Shown: positions 8,723 through 16,857 of the stretch, in pieces
Layout of the letters: each line of letters begins with the position of its first letter
Numbering within the stretch: position 1 is the first letter of the stretch
Origin: Stenotrophomonas hibiscicola ATCC 19867
Lineage (GTDB): Bacteria > Pseudomonadota > Gammaproteobacteria > Xanthomonadales > Xanthomonadaceae
DNA length: 64,000 nt
Assembly (NCBI RefSeq): GCF_000382065.1
Contig: NZ_KB907503.1
Location: forward strand, 122,682-186,681
Reading direction: 5' to 3'
Notes under the pieces: generated by a model
Told to the model about the DNA's origin: nothing
Databases searched by the model: none
What the model saw: only the letters and a program-made list of their open reading frames with translations
Made by a program: the position numbers and the translations under genes

Positions 8723-10216
8723 CTAACTGGCCCATCCGCGAAGTCGTGCCCAGCCGTTGACGGCTGACCTGAGCGGCCCGGGAACCTGAACCGGCCCGTT
8801 AGCGGTGATCAGGTCTCCGGAGTCGGATATACCTGTCACTTCGCGCGCCAGTTCTGACTCGGAGTAGCCGAAGGCCAAAGCAACCACCTTACTGAGAAGT
8901 GACAGATCCAGCTCGGGCTGCCTGCGGACCTGCTCGAGCAGCTGGTTCAGCTGCCGGGCGTCTGCCTTGAGTGCAATGCCTGCCGTTACTTTCGGCGGGA
9001 GGGTGACCGCCCAGCCGAGCTCCCTCTGCACATAGGACACCCAGGGCCCAAGATTCGCCCGAGCCCCGGGCTTGTCGACAAGGAACGCGACGATCTGCTC
9101 CTGGCTAAACGGACCGGACACCTGGAACTGGCGGCAGAACGCCTCGGCGGTCGCCAGGTACTGCGAGGCTGTTCGTGCGGCACGTCCAGCCAGGCTCTGC
9201 GCGTACCCTTGGAGATAGGGATGCCACGGCTCAAGCTGTGCGGTACTGAGCTTGGAGGCAATCAACGACCTCTTTTGGGCATCGGATCGGGCGGTGGCAT
9301 CTATCACGAACCCGAACTGCTGCTGCAGATACGTGGACGCGTTCAAGTTTGCACGCAATGTCCTGGAGTCGAAGAGACGTAGCATGTCTTCGGCCCGCAA
9401 GGGTCGCTCCAGCGCAGTATCCTGATCTAACGCTAGAAAGAACTCCAGTGAGCGCACCACATTGGCTGGAACCCTCGGATTGGCCGGGCTACGTGTGTGA
9501 CTCCATTGACCAAACCCCATGAAAAGTTCGGCCACCCACGGCTGGTGGAAAAGCGGCAGGCGCAGATCCTGCTCTCGCCTGAGTCTGACCGCAATTCCAC
9601 ACGAGGCGCACATGTGGGCCCCGGCACCGGGCACCTCCACCTCGCAGCGCGGGCAAGGGTGAGACGCAGGCGACAAGCCGGTGCAGGCTTTGCACAGCAC
9701 TCGATCACCATCAATCGATGCAACGCGACGGTGCTTCCGACATCGGGAACAGGTTGCGTGGGTGTTCTTTCGTATGCAGATCGGACAGGCCCGGACACCG
9801 GCTTGGAGATGAGCCGCTCCACTCAAGCGGGAGCTCAGCTCTTCACATATCCCGCATGGCTCCGGATCGCGGAAGTACGGCACGCAGCTGGCGCACACCG
9901 CAATTGACTGGACGGACCCTTCATTCAGGCCAAGAGAGTCTGGCCGCTGCACCGTGTGAATCAATGCCGCCCTGGGCGTAGGCCGGTGGCACCGGCCGCA
10001 CTCCCGCTTTTCCAAGGTGCACTTCTGGCACTCCGGCACTTGGTCCTCAGCGACGTGATAGCGCACGCCTGCTTGGCAGGTTGGGCAGATCCCCCGCGCA
10101 AACTGCTGCTCGTAGCAGGCTTGGCAGTACTCAGTGCCCTTGTAGATGCGATGAGCTTTTACCAACAGCCGCCCGCAGCAGTCACATGTTCTTCTGCCGT
10201 GATTGTCGGTGCTCAT
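8723..10216 (-). CDS. TniE-like zinc-ribbon transposition protein
   Basis: The first 210 residues hold at least eight CxxC pairs (for example CDCC, CPTC, CQKC, CGRC, CASC, CGIC, CSRC, CPRC), that is, a string of zinc ribbons. The region near 340-400 (YLQGYAQSLAGRAARTASQY, then LATAEAFCRQF) looks like the core-binding (SAM-like) domain of tyrosine recombinases, but no catalytic R-H-R-Y domain follows. One base separates its ATG from the tniQ stop, so it is the fifth gene of the tns operon. Position matches tniE of Tn6022-type comM elements; a role in target recognition is inferred from that. Length is 497 residues. Confidence 0.65.
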   Translation of the reverse strand: MSTDNHGRRTCDCCGRLLVKAHRIYKGTEYCQACYEQQFARGICPTCQAGVRYHVAEDQVPECQKCTLEKRECGRCHRPTPRAALIHTVQRPDSLGLNEGSVQSIAVCASCVPYFRDPEPCGICEELSSRLSGAAHLQAGVRACPICIRKNTHATCSRCRKHRRVASIDGDRVLCKACTGLSPASHPCPRCEVEVPGAGAHMCASCGIAVRLRREQDLRLPLFHQPWVAELFMGFGQWSHTRSPANPRVPANVVRSLEFFLALDQDTALERPLRAEDMLRLFDSRTLRANLNASTYLQQQFGFVIDATARSDAQKRSLIASKLSTAQLEPWHPYLQGYAQSLAGRAARTASQYLATAEAFCRQFQVSGPFSQEQIVAFLVDKPGARANLGPWVSYVQRELGWAVTLPPKVTAGIALKADARQLNQLLEQVRRQPELDLSLLSKVVALAFGYSESELAREVTGISDSGDLITANGPVQVPGPLRSAVNGWARLRGWAS

Positions 10217-10217
10217 G

Positions 10218-11240
10218 CTATTGACCCGCCATTTCGATGAGAATCTGGGCGCGCATGGTACGCCAGCCAGCCCGGCGCGCCAGTTGCGCTGATCGGGCGG
10301 CCCTGACTCTGGCCAAGCTGGGCGCGCCCAGTCCGTTTACCCGTCCTGGCGGGAGGTACCGGACAGCTTGCCAGAGCCAGTGGGGACACTCTCGCCTGAA
10401 GGACCGTTGGGTGAGATGGTATCGCTCTGCGATGGACAGCATTGAGTACGGCCAAAGGCGCACAAGCTCGTCCAGCAGTTGCATGTCCAAGTGCCGCTCG
10501 CGGACCCGCCTGAGCTCGATCCGATCCCGCATCCGGCCTGTGCAGCAAAAGTCGACGCCGCGGGCATCGTGGAATGCCGATAGAAGCACATGCATCCCCC
10601 ACGCGTAGTCGCTGCCGGAGGTCGCCGCGCACGGCCAGTATCTTGGAACCTGGCTCATCAACGAAGCTGCAGTCAGGGCAGTCTGCGTATGGGTGGGCGC
10701 CGCGAGAGTTGCCAATTGTCCTGTCATGAGCTGATGGCAACGGGCGCAGCGCCGCAGGTCAACCCGCTGACGATGGGGCTCCAGGGCCGCACCGCACTGT
10801 GGACAGGAATCGCACAGCACGACACCGTGCGCGGGGCACACCGTCCAGTAGGACAGCCGCCAGTGCGCGTTGAATACCGCGGACTCTTCCAGACATTGCG
10901 GGCAGTAGCACAGCCCATAGCGGGTGCGGCATCGGTGATAGATGCCGACCGCGTTAACCCAGGACCGGACGCCACCGGGGCCTTCGAGCTCCAAATGGCC
11001 CTTCATCAATCCGGCCAGAGTCATATCCATCAGCGCATCCACATCACATCCAATCGCTGTTGCCAGTTCCAGGAGGAAACAATCCGAGGGACTAACATCA
11101 ATGTCTCTGTTCCATGCCGATCGCCCCGGACATGCCAGGGCGACCAAGCTCTGCGCGCTTACACCTCGAGTTAGCGCAGAGCGTGCCAGATAGGAGCTGA
11201 GGAGCTCACCGGGCACCATAGGTGGCCAACCCGTTCGCAT
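10218..11240 (-). CDS. tniQ: TniQ/TnsD-like target-site selector
   Basis: TniQ-family proteins bind the attachment site and recruit TnsC. The 340-residue product opens with the family signature PGELLSSYLARSA and has a zinc site with YCPQC (about 112-116), CPAHG (135-139) and CDSCPQC (143-149), then RCARC (164-168). The start at 11240 lies one base after the tnsC stop; an upstream in-frame start would overlap tnsC and add unrelated residues. The protein is shorter than Tn7 TnsD (508 aa), as is usual for elements that use a second protein (here the TniE-like gene) for targeting. The comM insertion suggests that comM is its cognate site. Confidence 0.85.
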   Translation of the reverse strand: MRTGWPPMVPGELLSSYLARSALTRGVSAQSLVALACPGRSAWNRDIDVSPSDCFLLELATAIGCDVDALMDMTLAGLMKGHLELEGPGGVRSWVNAVGIYHRCRTRYGLCYCPQCLEESAVFNAHWRLSYWTVCPAHGVVLCDSCPQCGAALEPHRQRVDLRRCARCHQLMTGQLATLAAPTHTQTALTAASLMSQVPRYWPCAATSGSDYAWGMHVLLSAFHDARGVDFCCTGRMRDRIELRRVRERHLDMQLLDELVRLWPYSMLSIAERYHLTQRSFRRECPHWLWQAVRYLPPGRVNGLGAPSLARVRAARSAQLARRAGWRTMRAQILIEMAGQ

Positions 11241-11241
11241 T

Positions 11242-12129
11242 TCAGGTGGCTGCCACCACACCCTGGTAGTTCTGCTTGAGGCGCAGTTCGGCTTGCAACA
11301 CGATCTCGGCGGTGATTCGCTCCTCACCCGAACGTATGGCCATCACCGCCGCCTCCTTGATCAGGTAGACCGTGCCGCCAATCGCCACACCGCTCGCCTT
11401 GAAGATCAGAGACGCCAGCTCCATCTCGGCTAGCCCAGAAGGCTTGGCCAGCGGCAACAACTTCTCATACGTATTAAGGAAGCCTCGGTAAGAGCGATCC
11501 ATCTGCCACCGTGCCAGTGCGAGCGGTTTGAATCGCGAGCGCATCTGCGCATCGAAGGACAGCGCATTGATGGCAGCCTCGGTTCCGGCCGCCACGATGC
11601 TGAGATTGAGATCATTGCTCAGCTTTCGAATGCCGGCCAGCACGTCGGCAGCGCCCTTGCGTGCATTGACCACGTTGTTGAACTCGTCGATCGCCAGGAC
11701 CCGGGTCTTCAGGTATCTCAGGATCGCCAGAACCTGGCTGTACTTGGCAGGGGCGGTATCGCTACGGCGATGCGTGACCGCGCACGAGTCCAGTATCTCG
11801 GACCAAAGCTGAGATAGATCGGGAGTCGCTGGCATACCGATGATCACCACGGCTGCGTTCGTGGTCCCATCTTCCCTAAGCAAAATTGGATGCCTGGCAT
11901 GGAACTGCCTCAACACTGCAGTCTTTCCATTGTCGCCACGGCCCACGATCAGCCTGCACGGCGGCCGCTGAGTGGTCGGGTAGGCGATGATCTGATCCAG
12001 ATCATCCAGGACATCCTTCGCAACCGGATATGCTATCCATCGGTCACTGCGCGTGAACTCCACGCGCTCAGGGACCGATGCATCCATCCGCTCTGCAACC
12101 TTCTCTAACAGATGTGGGTAGGCGTTCAT
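11242..12129 (-). CDS. tnsC: TnsC/TniB-type AAA+ ATPase transposition regulator
   Basis: TnsC links the target selector to the TnsAB transposase and imposes target immunity. The 295-residue protein has a Walker A motif GRGDNGKT (about 63-70), a Walker B motif VLAIDEF (144-150) followed by NN, and sensor-like SIVAAGTEAA, as in the TniB family. The ATG at 12129 shares one base with the tnsB stop (TGATG), giving tight coupling; a TTG three bases earlier is unlikely. It is shorter than Tn7 TnsC (555 aa) and matches the compact TniB class. Confidence 0.9.
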   Translation of the reverse strand: MNAYPHLLEKVAERMDASVPERVEFTRSDRWIAYPVAKDVLDDLDQIIAYPTTQRPPCRLIVGRGDNGKTAVLRQFHARHPILLREDGTTNAAVVIIGMPATPDLSQLWSEILDSCAVTHRRSDTAPAKYSQVLAILRYLKTRVLAIDEFNNVVNARKGAADVLAGIRKLSNDLNLSIVAAGTEAAINALSFDAQMRSRFKPLALARWQMDRSYRGFLNTYEKLLPLAKPSGLAEMELASLIFKASGVAIGGTVYLIKEAAVMAIRSGEERITAEIVLQAELRLKQNYQGVVAAT

Positions 12130-14027
12130 CAATCCAGCTCTCCCACTTCAAACACATCCAACTCTTGGTCAAACAGACTTGCGTCAGCAGTCACAACTAT
12201 CGATTCGGTAGGCGACGGCGCCTCTGCCGTGGTCGCAGGCAACTGTGTCTCTCGCTTGCGCTTTGGACGTGATGCCATTTGACGACGCGCCGACTTGGTG
12301 CTGGCGGCAGATGCTTCAATCCGCTCACGATTGCGCTGGATGCTCGCGAAGATACGCTCCTCGTCGACCTCCCCCTTATTCTGCTCCTTGACCAATCGAG
12401 TCACTTCTCGCAGCTCAGACGCACTGATTGCGGGGTGGGACAGCGTTCTGTACGGAATTGGCGTATAGCGATTCGCCGCCGGGTCCAGGAAGTAGATCTG
12501 ACTGATGTCGCGAGGATCTCTTGCGAAGAGGAATTTACGCTTCCGACCAGGATCGTCAGGCATCGTCGCGCCAATGTACGGATCCAGGACAGGATCGTAA
12601 TAGAAAATGTTGTCCAGCCTCACGCCTGATCGTTGGACGGTGATCTCAAAGTACGGAAGAAAGTCCATCCGAAGACGATCAATGTCTTGGATCATGGGAG
12701 GATAGCCAATGCCGGGCTTGCCCGCCGAGCCGAGCACACCTTCCCTCCAGACCTTGGAAGGTGATGCACTATTAAGCTGACTATGTGGGCGTTGGTGATA
12801 ATTGTTCACGATGAACTCTACCAAGTACGCCTCTACCTCCCCCATGGTGAGGACAGCTTCGGACTCCGAGTCGTAGCCCTTTCGCTGCTGCGTATTCGAG
12901 AAGGTCGCCCCTGGCACCTTCTTCAACTCAGTGGCGACAACTCCCATGTACCGCTCAATGTGACCGCCGTAATGCGGCTTCTTCACCGGCCTCCACTGCA
13001 TATCAACATGGTTGGCCTCGCAGCCACGCGTCACAGCCTTGCACTTGAACTCCTTGGCGTTGTCAGCGTGCAGCGTTCCGATCTGTCCCCATACAGGCCA
13101 GTCTCCTTGAATGCCCAGGGCTGCCAGGTACTCAGTCTTAGGCGACATCGCATGAGATACACACATCGCAACCGAGGTCGCCGAGGGCTTGTCGAGGGTG
13201 ACGTACAGCCCAACGACCATGCGGCTGTAGACGTCGATGGCAAGGGTCAACCAAGGCCTACCGAGGGGGCGACGGTAAACTTCGTCGACCACCATCACGT
13301 CCAGCGGAGTGTGATCGATCTGCACAACTGCCCATGGAAAGTCCGCGCCAGGGAACGACCCTCGAATCGGCTCATAGGTGTCGCGTGCTTTGTCCCGATG
13401 CCCTCGACGCCGCAGGGCCAGAGCCGGCGAGAGCTCCTTGAGCCGGCGCCTCACGGTGCTCGCCGCCGGAGGGTTGATCTTGGCCAGTTTGCACCGGCGC
13501 GCCACCTCCTCTACCACTTCCTTGGGCGAATGGCGCTGCCGCTTCAAGTAGATGTCTTCCACGGCAGAACTGATCACCAGCTCCTGGGAAGGATCCAAGT
13601 GTTTCTGCCCCTTGATGGCACCGCGCTTTCGCGGCACCAAAGCGGCCACGTGGCCCGCGTCGTGATACGCGGCCAGCCACTTGTAATAGGTCGCAACGTG
13701 GACTCCAGCCTGCGCAGCGAGCTTGGCAACTTCGCTCCGCGTTCTGACGGGATGATCAATCATTGGGCGAAGCGCCTCGAAGCGCTTCTGTGCAACAGCC
13801 CATTCCTCCTTGGAGTAGTGATGGATCGGCAGCCCGCCAGCCTCGTTGGCTGATTCGGCGGCGATGATCGTGGACAGGGTCTCAATGCGAAGCTTCGCGC
13901 TCGTACCTGTTTCCATGTCTTCGGCCAGCACGCTATCGATCGACAGCATGTGCGTGACCCGATACTTGCGAGCGCCGACATAGACCTCAGCGCCAGGCTC
14001 CACTTTGAAGAAGTTGGACAAGGACAT
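12129..14027 (-). CDS. tnsB: TnsB-type DDE transposase
   Basis: This 632-residue member of the Mu/retroviral integrase superfamily cuts and joins the 3' ends of the element. The DDE triad is visible: VVQIDHTPLD (Asp near 238), TLHADNAKEF (Asp near 322) and GGHIERYMG (Glu near 358). An N-terminal HTH region precedes it (EVAKLAAQAGVHVATYYKWL), and a beta-barrel-like region follows the core (YYDPVLDPYIGATMP). The ATG at 14027 lies two bases after the tnsA stop; a TTG six bases earlier overlaps that stop. It should bind the terminal repeats next to tnsA. Confidence 0.93.
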   Translation of the reverse strand: MSLSNFFKVEPGAEVYVGARKYRVTHMLSIDSVLAEDMETGTSAKLRIETLSTIIAAESANEAGGLPIHHYSKEEWAVAQKRFEALRPMIDHPVRTRSEVAKLAAQAGVHVATYYKWLAAYHDAGHVAALVPRKRGAIKGQKHLDPSQELVISSAVEDIYLKRQRHSPKEVVEEVARRCKLAKINPPAASTVRRRLKELSPALALRRRGHRDKARDTYEPIRGSFPGADFPWAVVQIDHTPLDVMVVDEVYRRPLGRPWLTLAIDVYSRMVVGLYVTLDKPSATSVAMCVSHAMSPKTEYLAALGIQGDWPVWGQIGTLHADNAKEFKCKAVTRGCEANHVDMQWRPVKKPHYGGHIERYMGVVATELKKVPGATFSNTQQRKGYDSESEAVLTMGEVEAYLVEFIVNNYHQRPHSQLNSASPSKVWREGVLGSAGKPGIGYPPMIQDIDRLRMDFLPYFEITVQRSGVRLDNIFYYDPVLDPYIGATMPDDPGRKRKFLFARDPRDISQIYFLDPAANRYTPIPYRTLSHPAISASELREVTRLVKEQNKGEVDEERIFASIQRNRERIEASAASTKSARRQMASRPKRKRETQLPATTAEAPSPTESIVVTADASLFDQELDVFEVGELD

Positions 14028-14029
14028 GG

Positions 14030-14731
14030 TCAAGCACCCAACTGAATGGCTGTGGACATCGTTAGCGGCACGTTGAGGTCGACGACGACTTGCCCACTCG
14101 CGACCAGCTGCCAGAGCGCGGGGATCGCCATGGCTTGCTCTTCTGCAGACCAGTAGGCGGCGGCCAGGAGGGCTTGAGGGGTCGTCGGGCCGAGAACGGA
14201 CGCGGTGTACTTCAGCTGGGCCTGTCGGACAAGCAGCGGCTCCATTGAGCGATAACGGCGAAGGAAGTTGACGTTCGCTAGGCGGGGGGTTCGGATGTGA
14301 GTCTCAGTGATGATCTTGAACCGCCATCCCCGCTCCCTGCAGTGAGCAACCGCCGCCTTGAAACGCGGACGCAGCTGCCTCCATTCAGATCGTAACGACT
14401 CCAGCGGCTTCACTTCATACACGCTCGTGCGAGCGACATCCCCCTCAAGCAACTCAGCTAGAACGTCTGGCGTGTAGCGACGGCGACCATCCTCAGCGTC
14501 GTAGTAGATCGTAAAGGGCTGCTCCTTGATGACCTGCACTTGCGGGTCGAAGTCGAGCAGTCGGATCCAGTCCCTCTCCAAGGACGACTCGAACCCCGCA
14601 ACGCCTCCACCGGCCAAATTAAGCCTACCCGTCAGGGCCCGACGGCTATTTTTCAAAGGTCGAACGGGAGAATGTGAACTCAGTCGCGTCATTGATGGTG
14701 ATTTGCTTCGCAGTCGCTTTAATTGTGACAT
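14030..14731 (-). CDS. tnsA: TnsA-type endonuclease
   Basis: TnsA cuts the 5' ends, allowing cut-and-paste excision together with TnsB. The endonuclease core is clear: AGFESSLERDW (Glu48), RRYTPDVLAE (Asp89) and VYEVKPL (Glu106, Lys108), in the order of the Tn7 TnsA active site. KNSRRALTGRLNL ahead of it is also typical. Length is 233 residues from the ATG at 14731. An internal ATG at 14692 would give 220 residues and is equally plausible because neither has a strong ribosome site. The terminal repeats overlap both start options. Confidence 0.9.
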   Translation of the reverse strand: MSQLKRLRSKSPSMTRLSSHSPVRPLKNSRRALTGRLNLAGGGVAGFESSLERDWIRLLDFDPQVQVIKEQPFTIYYDAEDGRRRYTPDVLAELLEGDVARTSVYEVKPLESLRSEWRQLRPRFKAAVAHCRERGWRFKIITETHIRTPRLANVNFLRRYRSMEPLLVRQAQLKYTASVLGPTTPQALLAAAYWSAEEQAMAIPALWQLVASGQVVVDLNVPLTMSTAIQLGA

Positions 14732-14801
14732 TTGGTCGTGCTAATTTAGGGCGATAATCTGCCAAAGCCGTTGCGGTGTAAAGGCCTAAGTCGCGGTAAT
14801 T
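14682..14801 (-). promoter_or_regulatory. Array of four direct repeats: likely TnsB-binding sites of right end
   Basis: Read on the minus strand, four similarly oriented copies share the core AATTA..GCGACT. They lie at 14789-14801 (AATTACCGCGACT), 14734-14746 (AATTAGCACGACC), 14712-14724 (AATTAAAGCGACT) and 14682-14693 (AATGACGCGACT). Starts are spaced about 55, 22 and 31 bases apart. Multiple direct TnsB sites at the right end are a hallmark of Tn7-family elements. Two copies lie within the first codons of tnsA as called from 14731, so TnsB may repress its own operon, as in Tn7. Confidence 0.7.
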
Positions 14802-14814
14802 TCTGGAAATGACA

Positions 14815-15476
14815 GCGGCAATCCGCCCTGCCCCGGCGAGATCTCCCTGGCCCATCACGGCGTGCTGTTCCTGGACGAGCTGCCGGAATGGAACCGCAGC
14901 GCGCTGGAGACCCTGCGCGAGCCGCTGGAGTCCGGCCACATCCGCATCGCCCGCGCGGCGCGCAGCGTGCAGTATCCGGCGCGATTCCAGCTGGTGGCGG
15001 CGATGAATCCCTGCCCCTGCGGCTGGGCTGGCGACCGCAGCAACCGCTGCCTGTGCAGCGATGAGCGCATCAACCGCTATCGTGCCCGCGTGTCCGGTCC
15101 GTTGCTGGACCGTATCGACCTGCATATCAGTGTGGCGCGCATGGATGCGATGGAGCTACGGGAAAGCACGCCGCTGGGTGAACCCAGTGCTGCGGTGCGT
15201 GCACGGGTGGAAGCCGCGCATGCCCGGCAGCAGGCGCGTGGCGGGCTCAATGCGCATCTGCCGCCAGCGGCGCTGCGGGCGTGCACGAAGCTGAGCGAGG
15301 CCGATCAGGATCTGTTGGAGCAGGCCATCGAGCGTCTGCAGCTTTCCGCACGTGCGATGCACCGGATTCTGCGGGTCGCGCGCACGATTGCGGATCTTGC
15401 GGGTTGCCAGGTGATCCAGACGGCGCATCTGGCTGAGGCGATCGGGTATCGGCAGTTGGATCGGGGAAATGCATGA
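14815..15476 (+). pseudogene. comM: comM 3' fragment, disrupted by the transposon
   Basis: The frame reads GNPPCPGEISLAHHGVLFLD and continues through LPARFQLVAAMNPCPC-like and SGPLLDRIDLH motifs to AIGYRQLDRG, which is the C-terminal ATPase half of ComM/YifB (a MoxR/Mg-chelatase-like helicase that promotes branch migration in natural transformation). About the first 280-300 residues, including Walker A, are missing because the transposon end replaces them. About 220 codons remain. A chance GTG start exists at 14862 but would yield an inactive fragment. The loss should lower transformation by homologous recombination; that consequence is inferred. Confidence 0.9.
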
Positions 15477-15639
15477 GCCTGATTGCCGGGAGCCCTCGTC
15501 CGCACGGGAGCAGCAACAATCAAAAAAATACCCCGGCCGCATGCCCAGAAGGACAGAGACGGTACCGGGGTGTACTTCACCACCGTACCCCACACGACAG
15601 CACACTGCAATCGGCATCAGTGGAGGCGTCCAGGCAGCG

Positions 15640-16305
15640 ATGAGCCATGACAGATTCGAAGAAGCCCTTTCCCTGGAGCGCTTTGGCCGCTACCTGGATT
15701 GGGCGGGGGGCGACCGTAGCCGAGCCATCGCCCTGTATGGATGCAATACGCACTTGTCTGAAAGCCTCTACGCACCGCTGCAGACGTTGGAAGTGGCACT
15801 GCGAAACCGCATCCACACCGTTCTGACCCAGGCCAAGGGCGAGGCGTGGTACGGCCGAGGCGCTGGCGCCCTGAAGGTTGCTCATCAACTCGAGCAGGTC
15901 GCCAAAGCCGTCAACGAATTGGTCAGAGCGGGAAAGACGGTAACAGCAGGCGGTGTGGTCGCCAGTCTCACCTTCAGTTTCTGGACAACAATGTTCAACA
16001 AGGACTACGAGGCCCTTTGGCAGCAGATCCTTCACCGGATTGCGGACCCCAGTGCGCCCAGGGGACTGAAGAGGAGGAGCTTTTCGGGACCGCTGACTCG
16101 CATACGCGTGCTACGCAACCGCATCGCCCATCATGAACCGATCCTCGGCTGGAACCTGCGCAGGCACCACGATGAGATTCTGATGCTGATCGAATGGCTA
16201 TCGCCGCCCGCCGCGACATGGTGTCGTGAGAACAACCGCTTTCCGCAGGCATACCCGGAAGACGGAATCACCTTGGTGTGTTCGTCCGAGTCGAATAGAC
16301 ACTGA
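15640..16305 (+). CDS. Abi-like protein with HEPN motif
   Basis: The 222-residue product resembles the Abi_2 (AbiD/AbiF-like) family: an N-terminal RFGRYLDWAGGDRSRAIALY, the middle LQTLEVALRNRIHTVL, FWTTMFNKDYEALW, and the HEPN-type motif LRNRIAHHEPI near 158-168 (Arg-x4-His, the RNase signature). Such proteins are abortive-infection or toxin RNases in phage defence. ATG 15640 is chosen because it begins the family's homologous region; a frame extends upstream without similarity. The gene stands alone, immediately downstream of comM. A cognate antitoxin is not visible. Confidence 0.75.
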   Translation: MSHDRFEEALSLERFGRYLDWAGGDRSRAIALYGCNTHLSESLYAPLQTLEVALRNRIHTVLTQAKGEAWYGRGAGALKVAHQLEQVAKAVNELVRAGKTVTAGGVVASLTFSFWTTMFNKDYEALWQQILHRIADPSAPRGLKRRSFSGPLTRIRVLRNRIAHHEPILGWNLRRHHDEILMLIEWLSPPAATWCRENNRFPQAYPEDGITLVCSSESNRH

Positions 16306-16340
16306 CTGCGCGTGTCCTCCTGCGGCCTGGTGCGAAGAGC

Positions 16341-16363
16341 GGTCGACTAACAGTCGACCCTAC
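16341..16363 (-). repeat. SMAG-type palindrome (GTAG head)
   Basis: On the minus strand a GTAG head is followed by the palindrome GGTCGAC-TGTTA-GTCGACC. This is the layout of the Stenotrophomonas GTAG repeats. It lies between the convergent Abi-like gene and the next gene and may act in termination. Confidence 0.7.
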
Positions 16364-16375
16364 CAAGGGCAGGCA

Positions 16376-16762
16376 TCAGGCTGCCGAATGCACCCGCCCA
16401 CGCCTCGCCAGCAACGCCACCCGACGGCTGACCAGCGCGTGCAGCTCCGCCAGCTCCGACGCCCGGTCAGCCGTCATGTTCCCGCCAAACAGCACCCGCG
16501 ACAACGCCGCCTCGTCGCTGTCGTCCGGGTACTGCCACCGGTCCCGGTACACCTTCTGGCACACCAGCCAGGCCTGCGGCAGCCCACCGCCGGGTAGCGG
16601 GCGGACCACGCGTTCGTAGACCTGCCAGAACTGGTATTCGGCCCGCAGGTCGATTGCAGGCGCCACGGACAGCGCCTGCCGGGGCCGTCCTGGGCCCCGG
16701 ATGCCGAACAGCGGGGTTCGCGGGTTGTACTGAGCCATGCGTACAGGATGACCCAGCAACAT
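16376..16762 (-). CDS. Hypothetical protein (128 aa)
   Basis: A soluble 128-residue protein with LRAEYQFWQVYERVVRPL and PDDSDEAALSRVLFGG, and a basic tail. No known domain is recognised. ATG 16762 has AAGG 8 bases upstream; an internal ATG at 16738 (MAQYNPRTP) is also possible. Codon use and GC look like the core chromosome, which supports a real gene. It is separated from the receptor gene upstream by 95 bases and may be transcribed alone. Confidence 0.6.
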   Translation of the reverse strand: MLLGHPVRMAQYNPRTPLFGIRGPGRPRQALSVAPAIDLRAEYQFWQVYERVVRPLPGGGLPQAWLVCQKVYRDRWQYPDDSDEAALSRVLFGGNMTADRASELAELHALVSRRVALLARRGRVHSAA

Positions 16763-16857
16763 TGTGGGAACCTTGCGTCGCCGCCAGAAAATCCCTGTTG
16801 TTTGCGCAAGGCTTGTTTCTGGCAGGGGTCAGCTATCCACGCACGGCGTGGATCTAC

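Larger units (their letters stand above)
1..14814. mobile_element. Tn7-like transposon inserted in comM (right part; left end outside window)
   Basis: The right boundary is placed where the sequence changes from non-coding DNA ending in TGACA to the middle of the comM reading frame at 14815. This fits the TGT...ACA ends of Tn7-family elements. Inside this end lie tnsA, tnsB, tnsC, tniQ and a TniE-like gene in the canonical order, all reading inward, followed by cargo of unrelated genes. The arrangement and the target match the known Tn6022/AbaR-type elements that use comM as insertion site in other gammaproteobacteria; that parallel is knowledge, not computed here. The 5' part of comM and the left end are not in the window, so total size and target duplication cannot be checked. 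Boundary accuracy is a few bases. Confidence 0.85.

Noticed and set aside
14646..15125. Minus-strand frame of 159 codons spanning the transposon-comM junction
   Set aside because: It crosses the junction by chance and is antisense to the well-conserved comM fragment.
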